64,000 nt of DNA, taken from the NCBI RefSeq assembly GCF_040610475.1, contig NZ_JBEXMJ010000017.1, positions 60,837 to 124,836 on the forward strand. Direction: 5' to 3'. The notes under the pieces are model-generated. The model was not told the DNA's origin and made no database searches. It saw nothing but the letters and a program-made list of their open reading frames with translations. Origin of the DNA: Actinopolymorpha sp. NPDC004070. GTDB taxonomy: Bacteria > Actinomycetota > Actinomycetes > Propionibacteriales > Actinopolymorphaceae. The position numbers and the translations under genes are program-made. How positions within the stretch are numbered: position 1 is the stretch's first letter; every line of letters starts with the position of its first letter. This document shows positions 25,441 to 33,634 of this stretch, one piece after another.

Positions 25441-25880
25441 TGCACGTCCTCCTTCAGGGTGCGCTGTGTCGCCTCCAGGGGAGGCATGGGCTGCTTGAGT
25501 TCCGTCTTGCCGCGTGCGGCAAGAACGGCGGCGACGATGCCCCAGATGGCGCCCACGATGAGGGCGGCCAAGCCGATGGGCATCCAGTTGTCGAGCAGGA
25601 ACATCAGTGCCAACGACACGAACACCAGCGCGAGCAGGCCGCCGACGCCGGCACCTCCGAGGAGGCCCGCGCCCTTGCCCGCGTGGGTCGCTTCGCGCTT
25701 GAGTTCGGTCTTGGCGAGGTCGAGCTCGGCACGCACCAGCGTGGTGAGGTCGCCGGCGATGGCGCCCACGATCTCACCGAGTGAGCGGTTGTCGGACGGT
25801 CGCCCACCGCCGGTCGTGGTGCCGGGGGTGTCCGCCGAGCTGTAGGAGTCCGTCGGACTGAACGGGTCGGTGCCGCTCAC
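25413..25880 (-). CDS. actinobacterial holin-X / phage-holin-like membrane protein
   Basis: A 155-aa protein. The pattern SLGEIVGAIAGDLTTLVRAELDLAKTEL followed by two adjacent membrane helices (about 73-122) is the Holin-X superfamily III signature. In actinobacteria these are chromosomal membrane proteins and do not indicate a prophage. It starts at a GTG overlapping the upstream stop (GTGA), and its own end overlaps the DUF3618 gene. The three were clearly translated together. Confidence 0.85.
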   Translation of the reverse strand: MSGTDPFSPTDSYSSADTPGTTTGGGRPSDNRSLGEIVGAIAGDLTTLVRAELDLAKTELKREATHAGKGAGLLGGAGVGGLLALVFVSLALMFLLDNWMPIGLAALIVGAIWGIVAAVLAARGKTELKQPMPPLEATQRTLKEDVQWAKAQKGS

Positions 25881-26791
25881 GGCGCCTCCCCGGTGGTTCC
25901 GCGCCGGTCGGCGATCCGGCCGCCGCCGGGCTGGAGCTGGTCACCGTGCGGGGCGTACTGGTCCGAGGCGGGGTCCAGTGGCGCGACTCCACCCGAACCG
26001 CCCGAGCCCGGACCGGGGCGCGGAGGCGCGTAGGGGTTCTCCTGCTCGGACCAGCCGGGTCCGGCGGCCGGAGCAGTGGTGCCGCCGCTGTAGCCGGTGG
26101 TGCTCGTCGGGTCGGCGGTGCTGGACGTCTCGTACTGGCTGCTCGGGCCGTAGTTGGCCGCGGGGTCTCCGACCGTGTTCGAATCGGTGGCGCCGGGCCT
26201 GGTGTAGCCGCCGACTCCGCTGTCGTAGCCCGAGGCGTAGCCAGCCGAGCCCGCCGACCCGTTGGTGCTGTGCGCACCACCGGAGCCGCTGTTGGCCTCC
26301 TTGGCCCCACGGGTCAGCCGGCCCGCCACCACGCCGGCCGCGAGAGCGCCCGCGAGGAACGCGCCCGGCCGCCGACGCGCGAAGCGGCGTACCTCGTCGA
26401 GGAGTTCGGCCGGCTCACGGCCGTCGATTCGGGAGCTGAACTCACGGACGCGACCGGCGACCTGCCGGGCGACGTCGTGGGCAAGCCCGCCGTTGCCGTC
26501 CTGGCCGCTCGCCATCTGCTCAACGTCGTCGCTGAAGTTCTGCAACGTACTGACCAGCCGGTCGCGCTGTGCGCGGGACTGTTCCTCGACCTGTCCGCGT
26601 ACGTCGTGGAACAGGTTCTTGGCCTGGTGCTGAGCTTCCGACGCGACCTGCTGTGCCTGGTCCTTGGCAACCCCGGCGACGCGGGAACCCTCCTGTGCGG
26701 CGTTGCCCGCGACCTGCCGTGCCTGCTCCTTGCCACCGCTGGCGCCTGTCGGCTCCGAACCGGCGGGGCCACCGTAGCTAGGGGTCGACAT
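25877..26791 (-). CDS. Ala/Gln-rich helical protein with disordered Gly/Ser/Tyr tail
   Basis: A 304-aa protein, first of the operon. Residues about 20-130 are amphipathic helices (EQARQVAGNAAQEGSRVAG, AKDQAQQVASEAQHQAKNL). A short hydrophobic stretch at about 142-158 (GAFLAGALAAGVVAGRL) may be a membrane helix. The rest is a low-complexity Gly/Ser/Thr/Tyr/Pro tail. Homologues precede holin-X and DUF3618 genes in actinobacteria. A membrane-tethered coiled-coil role is inferred; no function is known. Confidence 0.75.
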   Translation of the reverse strand: MSTPSYGGPAGSEPTGASGGKEQARQVAGNAAQEGSRVAGVAKDQAQQVASEAQHQAKNLFHDVRGQVEEQSRAQRDRLVSTLQNFSDDVEQMASGQDGNGGLAHDVARQVAGRVREFSSRIDGREPAELLDEVRRFARRRPGAFLAGALAAGVVAGRLTRGAKEANSGSGGAHSTNGSAGSAGYASGYDSGVGGYTRPGATDSNTVGDPAANYGPSSQYETSSTADPTSTTGYSGGTTAPAAGPGWSEQENPYAPPRPGPGSGGSGGVAPLDPASDQYAPHGDQLQPGGGRIADRRGTTGEAP

Positions 26792-26927
26792 GCTTCCTCC
26801 AACTGTCGTAGGTGCGAAGGGCCGAGAAGGCCCTCGGTCGCATGTCGTGCTGGCCTACCCGGGTTCGGGGCCTTAACACGTAAGGCCTGGGCAGTCGTGC
26901 ACGGCTTTCGCGACCTCAGTGGCGGCC

Positions 26928-27110
26928 GTGGTCGAGGTCGCCGGTCACATCGCCGGGTTCACGCTGCTTCGCAAGGGACCGCCGCTGGTCCGGTGACTGG
27001 ACGACGCACGAGGTGGCCGGCAACGACCGGGCGGTCGCGTTCTGGCGCCGTGCGATCCCGGTGCGGTTCACGGAGACGGTCGACTCGGACTCCGGCACCT
27101 GCTCGTCAGA
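26928..27110 (+). pseudogene. GNAT acetyltransferase remnant
   Basis: The frame at 26928 gives VVEVAGHIAGFTLLRKGPPL and stops at 26995. One base out of frame the translation resumes as DWTTHEVAGNDRAVAFWRRA and then IPVRFTETVD. The two pieces match the start of the core sheet and the C-terminal part (WxxEVxxxNxxAxxFWR) of a GNAT enzyme, with the acetyl-CoA motif missing between them. An internal deletion is inferred. Confidence 0.6.
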
Positions 27111-27115
27111 CGGCG

Positions 27116-27700
27116 CTACCGGTCGGAGGACCAGGGCGGGACGCTCTGCTCGTACTGGAAGAGGTTCGTCGGGTCGTACTTCGACTTGATCGTGCGCAGC
27201 CGGCAGAAGTTCGACCGCCAGTACGCTGTCTCCCACTCGGCCATGCCGATGTTCGGCACGTTGACGTACGCACCGTCCACGTAGGGCCGAAGCGCCTGGC
27301 TGAACTCCGCGATCCACGCCTGGGACTGCGAGGTGAGCGGGTCGTTGCAGTTGGGCTCTCCCCGCTTGCCCCAGCCGGCTCCGGGCTCGGAGTAGAAGAG
27401 CGCGTCGCGATGCGGGAACGACGTGCCCCGCGGGCCTGGTCGCTCGTCTGACCCGTCCGCCGAACGCCTGGGTGAAGAAGTTGCTGTCGTCGGTGGGTGC
27501 GTCGTTCATGAACTCGCCGCCGACCGACAGGATCGGGGACAGCAGCTCGAGTGCATCCGCCTCGGTCCCGTCGGCGAGTACGCCGAACAACAGGATCTGG
27601 GGCTTGTGGATCTCCACCTGGGTCGGCCCGGCCGGGTTTCGCTTCCCCGCCGGTGCCTGTCCGCCACGCCGACGCCGGGGATCCTCGGCAGCCTCGAGCC
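27116..27700 (-). pseudogene. C-terminal remnant of an FAD-linked (BBE) oxidoreductase
   Basis: On the minus strand the frame ending at the TAG at 27116-27118 reads TSFPHRDALFYSEPGAGWG ... YVNVPNIGMAEWETAYWRSNF ... KSKYDPTNLFQYEQSV, the berberine-bridge-enzyme C-terminal domain. An upstream piece (VEIHKPQILLFGVLADG ... NFFTQAFGG, about 27460-27610) belongs to the same protein but is one base out of frame, with the break near 27463. The FAD-binding domain is absent. It lies just downstream of the ECF sigma gene. Confidence 0.75.
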
Positions 27701-27722
27701 CGCCGGTGTATCCGCCGAGGGA

Positions 27723-28676
27723 TCAGCTGTCCGTCCAGGGCCGTAGCTTCTCCGGGTTGCGGATCGCCCAGATGTGCCTGATCCGGTCCGCCGCGATCTC
27801 GAACGCGTACACCGTGGTCGTGACACCGTCCTCCTGCGCGACCAGACCGGGTTGGCCGTTGACGACCCGCTGGGCGAAGCTCACGTTGCCCGGCGCCCTG
27901 CCGGCGAGGTCGGCGAGCAGGCTCGCGATCAGCTCGCCGCCCCTGATCGGGTGCAGGGCGGCGGGTGCGAGACCGCCGCTGTCGGCGACCAGCGTGGCGT
28001 CGGGGTCGAGCAGGCCGACGAGAGCGGCGACGTCCTTCGCCTCCCAGGCCCGGCTGAACTCCCTGACGATGCCGGCCTGCCGGGCGGCCGGGGTCGGTGG
28101 TGCCTGCGACGTACGGACGCGGCGGCGGGCCGCGGATGCCAGTTGCCGGCAGGCCGCGGGTGTGCGGCCGACGATCTCGGCGATGTCGGCAAAGGGGTAG
28201 CCGAAGACGTCGTGCAGGACGAACGCGACCCGTTCGGCCGGGCTCATCGAGTCGAGTACGACGAGGAAGGCCATGCTGATCGACTCGTCGAGGGTGATCC
28301 GGTCGGCCGGATCGACCGGATCCGAGGTGGCGTCACCGGCGCCGCGCCGGCCGCTGATCCAGTCCGTGGACTCGGGCAGGGGCTCGGGGATCCACTCGCC
28401 CACGTACCTCTCCCGCCGCGCGCGGGCCGAGCCGAGCAGGTCCAGGCAGATCCGGCCGGCGACCGTCGTCAGCCAGGCGCCGGGGGAGGCGATGGCCTCA
28501 CGCTGCCCGTCTGACATGGCGTACCAGCGAGCGTAGGTCTCCTGAACGGCGTCCTCGGCGTCGGCCAGCGAGCCGAGCAGCCGGTACGCGAGACTGATCA
28601 GCTGACGCCGCTCGCTCATGATCGCGTCCAGGCCGGGCTCGGCTTGCCGGTCTCCTGGCTCTGACGGTGTGCTCAT
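27723..28676 (-). CDS. ECF RNA polymerase sigma factor, ECF41/SigJ type
   Basis: A 317-aa protein. Sigma region 2 is YRLLGSLADAEDAVQETYARW (about 30-50), region 4 is MSPAERVAFVLHDVFGYPFADIAEIVGRTPAACRQ, and a C-terminal SnoaL-like domain (about 205-317) carries the NGxPG motif (VNGQPG). ECF41 factors use this extra domain in place of an anti-sigma factor. The usual DGGGR-like motif is altered (VADSGGLAP). The ATG at 28676 gives the normal family length. It is divergent from the LUD gene and lies just upstream of the FAD-oxidase remnant. ECF41 genes often sit beside oxidoreductases, so that remnant may be a former target. Confidence 0.9.
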   Translation of the reverse strand: MSTPSEPGDRQAEPGLDAIMSERRQLISLAYRLLGSLADAEDAVQETYARWYAMSDGQREAIASPGAWLTTVAGRICLDLLGSARARRERYVGEWIPEPLPESTDWISGRRGAGDATSDPVDPADRITLDESISMAFLVVLDSMSPAERVAFVLHDVFGYPFADIAEIVGRTPAACRQLASAARRRVRTSQAPPTPAARQAGIVREFSRAWEAKDVAALVGLLDPDATLVADSGGLAPAALHPIRGGELIASLLADLAGRAPGNVSFAQRVVNGQPGLVAQEDGVTTTVYAFEIAADRIRHIWAIRNPEKLRPWTDS

Positions 28677-28877
28677 GTCGTCGACGGCTCCCTCGGTTCG
28701 GTCCTGCCCTCGGTGGTTCGACGAGACGGCGGGCCGAAATGTGAGGCCGAGGTGTGAGGTCGGGATGCGACGTCGAGGTGACGTGCGCCTGACATTCCGC
28801 GTGGCTGCCCCGTCGTACTCGTGAGAAGGCACGTGACCAGTAGACAACCGTGCCGCCACGACGAGTTCAGGAGCACG

Positions 28878-29507
28878 ATGACCACCTTCGTCCCGACAAC
28901 GACGTTCGCACGCCCGGCCTCCGCGCGGAGTCTGGAGCGTGCGGCGGAATCCCTTACCGCACACGGTTTCGTCGTCGAGATCCTCGACGACGCCGCCGCG
29001 GCCCGTGCGCGCGTCGCCGAACTGGTACCCGAGGGCGCGAGCGTCTTCACCGGCGCGAGCGAGACGCTACGGCTGTCCGGCATTCAGGACGATCTCAACG
29101 CAAGCGGGCGACACGACGCCGTCAAGCCACGTGTGCTGGCCATGGACCGCGCCACGTCCGCCGACGAGATCCGTCGGCTGACGGCCAGTCCGGACGTCGT
29201 GGTGGGCAGCGTCGCGGCTGTCACCGAAACCGGGTCCCTCGTGGTCGCGTCCGGCAGCGGAAGCCAGCTGCCCGCGTACGCCGGAGGTGCCGCCCGCGCG
29301 ATCTGGGTCGTCGGGGCGCAGAAGGTGGTGCCGGACCTGAGCACCGCACTGCGCCGGGTCGAGGAGCACGCCCTGCCGCTGGAGAGCGTTCGTACCCAGG
29401 CGGCGTACGGAGTGCCCAGCGCCGTAAACCGGCTGCTCGTCCTCAACGCGGAGTACCAACCCGGGCGCGGCACGGTCCTGCTGCTCCGCGAGGCGATCGG
29501 GTTCTGA
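28878..29507 (+). CDS. LUD (LutC/YkgG-like) domain protein
   Basis: A 209-aa protein. The LUD pattern is visible: LTAHGFVVEILDDAAAARA, VPEGASVFTGASETLRLSGI, VVGSVAAVTETGSLVVASGSG and AIWVVGAQKVVPDL. In lactate-utilisation operons LutC works with the iron-sulfur proteins LutA and LutB; neither is present here, so this single copy may have another role. The ATG at 28878 follows aggag by 4 bases. It is divergent from the ECF sigma gene. Confidence 0.85.
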   Translation: MTTFVPTTTFARPASARSLERAAESLTAHGFVVEILDDAAAARARVAELVPEGASVFTGASETLRLSGIQDDLNASGRHDAVKPRVLAMDRATSADEIRRLTASPDVVVGSVAAVTETGSLVVASGSGSQLPAYAGGAARAIWVVGAQKVVPDLSTALRRVEEHALPLESVRTQAAYGVPSAVNRLLVLNAEYQPGRGTVLLLREAIGF

Positions 29508-29587
29508 CCTGGGCGCGGGGCGCGTCCTGTGCCCTCAGCCTCAGCCCCTCGGGTGCCAGGGCGACGGTCCGCTGCGAGGATGAGGGC

Positions 29588-30520
29588 ATGTGCCCGGCTC
29601 CGGACGACGCTTGGTCGACCTCGGCGGCGATCCTTCGCGCGAGAGTGGAACGCGCTGTCGGCCAGTCGAGCACGGACTGGACCGAACCCGACACCGGCCT
29701 GTCGGCCGCGGCGCGCTTCTCGGTGACGCTGAAGGACGGAAGCGGTGTCTTCGTCAAGGCGGCGACCGACGACCAGACCGAAGGTTGGCTTCGGGCCGAG
29801 TACCTCGCCCTTCGCGAAGTGCCGGAGCGTTTCGTCCCGCGCGTGGTGGCGTGGCTCGACGAACCCGGCCACCGTCCCGTCCTCGTGGTCGAGGACCTCA
29901 GGGGTGCGCACTGGCCGGCCGGTCACGAGGGCGTCGACTGGCGGGAGGGCGACATCGACCGGGTGCTCGCCGCGGTGGCGGACCTCGCGGGGGTCGCGGC
30001 TCCGGCCTCGTTCGAGCCGTCGCCGCGCCGGCCCGCGTACTGGCCGACGCTGCTGGGGGAGGGGCCGGATCGGGCCGCGTTTCTCGACCTCGGAGTGTGC
30101 TCGGCGGGCTGGCTGGCGGGTGTGGCCTCCGTGCTCACCGAAGCCGAGGCGGGCCTCGACGACAGCGGCGACTCACTGGTCCACGGGGACCTGCGCAGCG
30201 ACAACATCTGCGTCGCGGGCGACCGGGTGATCTTCGTCGACTGGTCGCATGCCTCACGTGGGAGCGCCGAACACGACCTTTCGCTGCTACTTCCCACCCT
30301 GCACCTGGAGGGAGGTCCGCTGCCGTACGACGTGCTGCCGACGAGCGGCGGTTGGGCGGCTGCCGGGAGTGCGTCCCTCGCCCGGCGCGTTCTGGACGAC
30401 TCCGGTGCACCGGACTGGCTGGTCAGGGTGTTCGTTCGATTGCTGGCGATCGACCTGGCCTGGGCGGCGTCCTGCCTGGGACTCCCTCGACCGGACGGCG
30501 CCGACTGGCGGTCGATCTGA
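29588..30520 (+). CDS. aminoglycoside phosphotransferase-fold kinase
   Basis: A 310-aa APH-family protein. The nucleotide-site Lys is in GSGVFVKAATDD, the catalytic loop is LVHGDLRSDNICV (about residue 200) and the metal motif is VIFVDWSHASRG. Such proteins phosphorylate small molecules; resistance kinases are a minority. The ATG at 29588 has gagg upstream. It follows the LUD gene by 80 bases and converges on the DsbA-like gene. Confidence 0.85.
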   Translation: MCPAPDDAWSTSAAILRARVERAVGQSSTDWTEPDTGLSAAARFSVTLKDGSGVFVKAATDDQTEGWLRAEYLALREVPERFVPRVVAWLDEPGHRPVLVVEDLRGAHWPAGHEGVDWREGDIDRVLAAVADLAGVAAPASFEPSPRRPAYWPTLLGEGPDRAAFLDLGVCSAGWLAGVASVLTEAEAGLDDSGDSLVHGDLRSDNICVAGDRVIFVDWSHASRGSAEHDLSLLLPTLHLEGGPLPYDVLPTSGGWAAAGSASLARRVLDDSGAPDWLVRVFVRLLAIDLAWAASCLGLPRPDGADWRSI

Positions 30521-30554
30521 CCGCTGACCGGCGTGCCGATCGTCGCGGGTGTTC

Positions 30555-31172
30555 TCAGTCGGTCTGCAGGCGCTCGTCGCGGGCACCTTTGAGCTCACTG
30601 AACGATGGTGTGGTCGCGAGGGTCCACACCGCGTGCCACAGCCGGAGGGCAGCCTCCCCGCGGGGCACTGCCGTGAGCACCGGCCCGAAGAATCCGCGGC
30701 CTTCGATGTGCAGGATCGGGGTCCCGCCGTCGTCGGCCAGGGGTGCGGTGGCTGCCTTGGTGCGGGTGCGCAGGTCCGCGTCCCAGGACGGGTCCTCGGC
30801 CGCGGCAGCCAGACCGGCTGGGAGGCTCAGTTCGTCCAGCGTGAGCGCGGTGTTCTGCTGGTCGTCGCGAAGTCCTCCGACGTGTCGTCGCTGCCCGAAC
30901 CTCTCGTAGAAGTCCGTCCACTGCTCCGCGTGCGGGGAGGCGAGCAGGGCTGCGGCGACCCGCGCGGGCCGCCAGGCGCGATCGTTGTAGTCGCGGTACC
31001 ACCCGTCGAGCTCTCGGTTCTCGTTCACCACCGACAGACTCATCAGCTCGCGTCGTACGTCCAGACCGGCCTGTAGCTCGACCTCGGCGAGCCAGCGGCT
31101 GGTGATCCACGCGAACGGACAGGTCGGGTCCAGATAGACCGTGACAGTTGAGGGAGCGGTGTTAGTTTCCAC
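30555..31172 (-). CDS. DsbA-family protein, mycothiol-dependent nitroreductase-like (Rv2466c-like)
   Basis: A 205-aa thioredoxin-fold protein with a DsbA helical insert. It matches the Rv2466c pattern along its length: TCPFAWITSRWL near residue 17, LMSLSVVNENREL, GTPILHIEGRGFFGPVLTAVPRGE and FSELKGARDE at the C terminus. Rv2466c-type enzymes reduce nitro compounds with mycothiol through a CPWC motif; here the second Cys is Ala (CPFA), leaving C18. I chose the GTG at 31172, the centre of a 16-bp palindrome shared with the divergent MarR gene, so repression by that MarR is likely. Confidence 0.85.
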   Translation of the reverse strand: METNTAPSTVTVYLDPTCPFAWITSRWLAEVELQAGLDVRRELMSLSVVNENRELDGWYRDYNDRAWRPARVAAALLASPHAEQWTDFYERFGQRRHVGGLRDDQQNTALTLDELSLPAGLAAAAEDPSWDADLRTRTKAATAPLADDGGTPILHIEGRGFFGPVLTAVPRGEAALRLWHAVWTLATTPSFSELKGARDERLQTD

Positions 31173-31184
31173 GGAAACTACAAT
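31164..31184. promoter_or_regulatory. MarR operator palindrome over the nitroreductase start codon
   Basis: AGTTTCC-AC-GGAAACT at 31164-31179 is a perfect 7+7 palindrome whose centre contains the minus-strand GTG start (31172). TACAAT at 31179-31184 is a plausible -10 for the MarR gene starting at 31212. On the minus strand TTGACA (31210-31205) followed by TATTGT would place the transcript start at the GTG itself. Confidence 0.6.
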
Positions 31185-31211
31185 AGTTGACGGGGAAAGT
31201 ATGCTGTCAAG

Positions 31212-31760
31212 GTGGCTGGACGAGTCGAGAAGAGCACCCCCGCCGAGCGGGACGCGGTGCGTGTGATCGTCGATCAGTGGCAAGCGCGGATGCCGGACCT
31301 GGACCCGTCGCCGATGCTGGTCCTGGGGCGGATCCAGCGCCTGGCAGCGGTGTGCGACCCGATTCTTCGGTCGCCGTTCGCTGCCGCCGGGCTGGCGTCC
31401 GGCGACTTCGACGCGCTTGCCGCGCTACGCCGAAGCGAACCACCGCACGCCCTGTCGAACAACGAGCTTGCCCAGGCGATGTTGGTCACCCCGGGAGCGG
31501 TGACGAAGCGGATCGACCGGCTCGTGGACGCCGGGCTGGTGACCCGAGCTCGTGCGCCCGAGGACGCTCGAGGGCGGGTGGTGACCCTCACCCGGGCCGG
31601 ACGGCGGCTCACGGACAAGTTGATCCGTGCCCATATGGCCAACGAGGCGGCCATCCTCGCAGGGCTCGATGACGGCGAACAACGCCAGCTCGGGGCACTG
31701 CTCGGCAAGTTGCTGGCGTCGGTCGAGTCGGTGCCGGACGCGGCGCTGCACTCTCGCTAG
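31212..31760 (+). CDS. MarR-family transcriptional regulator
   Basis: A 182-aa winged-helix regulator. Recognition helix region: SNNELAQAMLVTPGAVTKRIDRLVDAGLVTR; wing: EDARGRVVTLTRAGRRL. No Cys is present for OhrR-type peroxide sensing. It starts with a GTG at 31212 and is divergent from the DsbA/nitroreductase-like gene with a shared palindrome. The stop overlaps the convergent APH gene by 4 bases. It probably senses an electrophile or nitro compound through its neighbour, but that is inference. Confidence 0.88.
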   Translation: MAGRVEKSTPAERDAVRVIVDQWQARMPDLDPSPMLVLGRIQRLAAVCDPILRSPFAAAGLASGDFDALAALRRSEPPHALSNNELAQAMLVTPGAVTKRIDRLVDAGLVTRARAPEDARGRVVTLTRAGRRLTDKLIRAHMANEAAILAGLDDGEQRQLGALLGKLLASVESVPDAALHSR

Positions 31761-32725
31761 GCCGGCAGGACAAGCTGCGGCCACGGGCTCGGCGGGTTGC
31801 TCGCGACGAATCTGAGGATCTCGAGGAACCTCGCCTGTTTCGGGGCGGACCAGTTGCGCCTCTCCGACGTCGAGGGACCCTTGTGAAGCTTGGCCAGTGC
31901 CATCAGGAGGTGCCACCGCAGGGCACCGGCTTCCAATGACGCGCCGCCATCGCCTACGTGACCGACGGTTCGGGCGGACCGGCCGGCCGAACGGTAGCCG
32001 GCGAGGAGGTTCGGGAGCGCCCGGATCGGAAGGTCCACAAGGTCGCGCAGCGGCTCGCCCCAGTGGGCCGATCCCCAGTCGATGAGCGCGCTGACCTCGC
32101 CGTGCTCGTCGACGAACAGGTTGGAGGGACTGACGTCGCCGTGTACCAGCACCGGTTCGTACGCGCCGGCCCCCCGGCTTTCCAGGAAGGCGAGCCAGTC
32201 CAGCAACCACCGCCCCTGTGCCCGCCCGAGCTCACCGGCGTCGATCAGCCACTCGACCAGTGGGCCCGGCAGCAACGCTGGCCGCTGCTCGACCCCGGCG
32301 ATCGGGCCGGCGCCCTTCATCGTCACCTCGTGCAGAACCGCGAGCAGCTCGCCGAGTGACGCGTGCGCCCGTCCGCTTGCCTCGGGTTGGTATCCACACT
32401 CGCCGAGCGTGTGTCCGTGCAGGCGTTCCAGGATCATGTACGGCATGTCCACCACCGCGCGGCTCGCGTCGTAGCGAACCAAGGCCGCCGTGGGCACGCC
32501 GGCCCGTCGCGCGACAGGGATCACGGCCGCCTCCTTGGCGAGCCGGACCTCGAACGCCTGCTTGCGGGGAAGACGGAGAACGAGGTCGTCTCCCAGGAAG
32601 ACGGTGAGGTTGACCTGTCCCTGCTCAGGCACGGGGGAGACCTCGCTGCGCGGGATCCCGTAGTGGACCGCGATCGCATCCACCTGGGCGGTGAACGATT
32701 CCCTAACGTCGTCGTCCCCGGACAT
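31757..32725 (-). CDS. aminoglycoside phosphotransferase-fold kinase
   Basis: A 322-aa APH-family protein, distinct from the copy at 29.6 kb. The N lobe has VNLTVFLGDDLVLRLPRK (nucleotide site), the catalytic loop is VLVHGDVSPSNLFV (about residue 195) and the metal motif is SALIDWGSAHWGEPLRDL. It lies convergent to the MarR gene and divergent from the methyltransferase gene at 32834. The substrate is unknown; homologues are often macrolide- or choline-kinase-like. Confidence 0.85.
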   Translation of the reverse strand: MSGDDDVRESFTAQVDAIAVHYGIPRSEVSPVPEQGQVNLTVFLGDDLVLRLPRKQAFEVRLAKEAAVIPVARRAGVPTAALVRYDASRAVVDMPYMILERLHGHTLGECGYQPEASGRAHASLGELLAVLHEVTMKGAGPIAGVEQRPALLPGPLVEWLIDAGELGRAQGRWLLDWLAFLESRGAGAYEPVLVHGDVSPSNLFVDEHGEVSALIDWGSAHWGEPLRDLVDLPIRALPNLLAGYRSAGRSARTVGHVGDGGASLEAGALRWHLLMALAKLHKGPSTSERRNWSAPKQARFLEILRFVASNPPSPWPQLVLPA

Positions 32726-32833
32726 CCGCGCTCCCTTCGACGTTCCGCCGAAGTTGACAGTGCGTGTTCATCCTAGGAAACGGTTTCCGGACGGTACGAT
32801 CATGGGTCGCACCCTCCCTCCCCGAGGTGATTC

Positions 32834-33634
32834 GTGGACGACGATCCGAGACGACAAGGGCTGCGTGCCGGGTTCGACCGGTCGGCGCGGGACTACGAGC
32901 GGACACGGCCGGTCTGCCCTCCTCGGCTGTTCGACGACTTGGTCGAGGTTGCCGGTCTCGGACCCGGGGACCGGGTGGTCGAGATCGGTTGTGGCACGGG
33001 GCAGGCGACCGTGCCGCTGGCCGAGCGCGGGCTGGCGGTCATAGCTGTGGAGTTGGGTGCCGAGCTCGCGGCCCTCGCCCGCTCCCGGCTGGCCGGGTTC
33101 CCCACCTCGGAGGTGGTGACGTCCTCGTTCGAGGACTGGCAGCCCGCGCGCGCCGAATCGCCGGTGGACGCGGTCGTGGCGGTCAACTCCCTGCACTGGG
33201 TCGATCCCGAGCTCCGGTACGCCAAACCCCGTCGCCTGCTTCGTCCCGGAGGTTGCCTGGCGGTGGCCGGATGTGTGCGGGTGCAGCCCGCGGACGCCGA
33301 CGGCTTCTGGACGCAGGTGCAGGAGGACTACCGGGCGGTGGGGTACGAGGGCGACCCGCCGCCCGCGCCCGGCCAGGTGGGCCCGATGCACCTTCCCGCG
33401 GAGGCCGGCACCCTCTTTGAGGAGGTGGCGAGCAGGCGTTACCCCTTCGAGGTGCCGTATGCCGCCGAGGACTACCTCGCCAACCTGGCCACCCAGTCCG
33501 GCACGCACGCGCTCGGTGAGGCGGGGAGCGCGGACTTCCTCGCTCGGGTCCGGCGCCGGTTGGAGTCACTCGGCCGGCCTCGGCTGACGGTCGGTTTCGT
33601 TGCCCTGCTCACCGTCGGCCGCCGGTTGCCATGA
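32834..33634 (+). CDS. class I SAM-dependent methyltransferase
   Basis: A 266-aa protein. Motif I is VVEIGCGTGQATVPLAERG (about residue 46), then VIAVELGAELAALAR, VVAVNSLHWVDPELRY and LLRPGGCLAV. The C-terminal half resembles other actinobacterial Methyltransf_11/25 proteins. GTG start at 32834 with gaggtg upstream. It is translationally coupled to the DUF2332 gene by an ATGA overlap at 33631-33634. Confidence 0.87.
   Translation: MDDDPRRQGLRAGFDRSARDYERTRPVCPPRLFDDLVEVAGLGPGDRVVEIGCGTGQATVPLAERGLAVIAVELGAELAALARSRLAGFPTSEVVTSSFEDWQPARAESPVDAVVAVNSLHWVDPELRYAKPRRLLRPGGCLAVAGCVRVQPADADGFWTQVQEDYRAVGYEGDPPPAPGQVGPMHLPAEAGTLFEEVASRRYPFEVPYAAEDYLANLATQSGTHALGEAGSADFLARVRRRLESLGRPRLTVGFVALLTVGRRLP

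Noticed and set aside
25413..25880. Holin-like gene as evidence of a prophage
   Set aside because: The holin-X family is chromosomal in actinobacteria, and no capsid, terminase or lysin genes are near.
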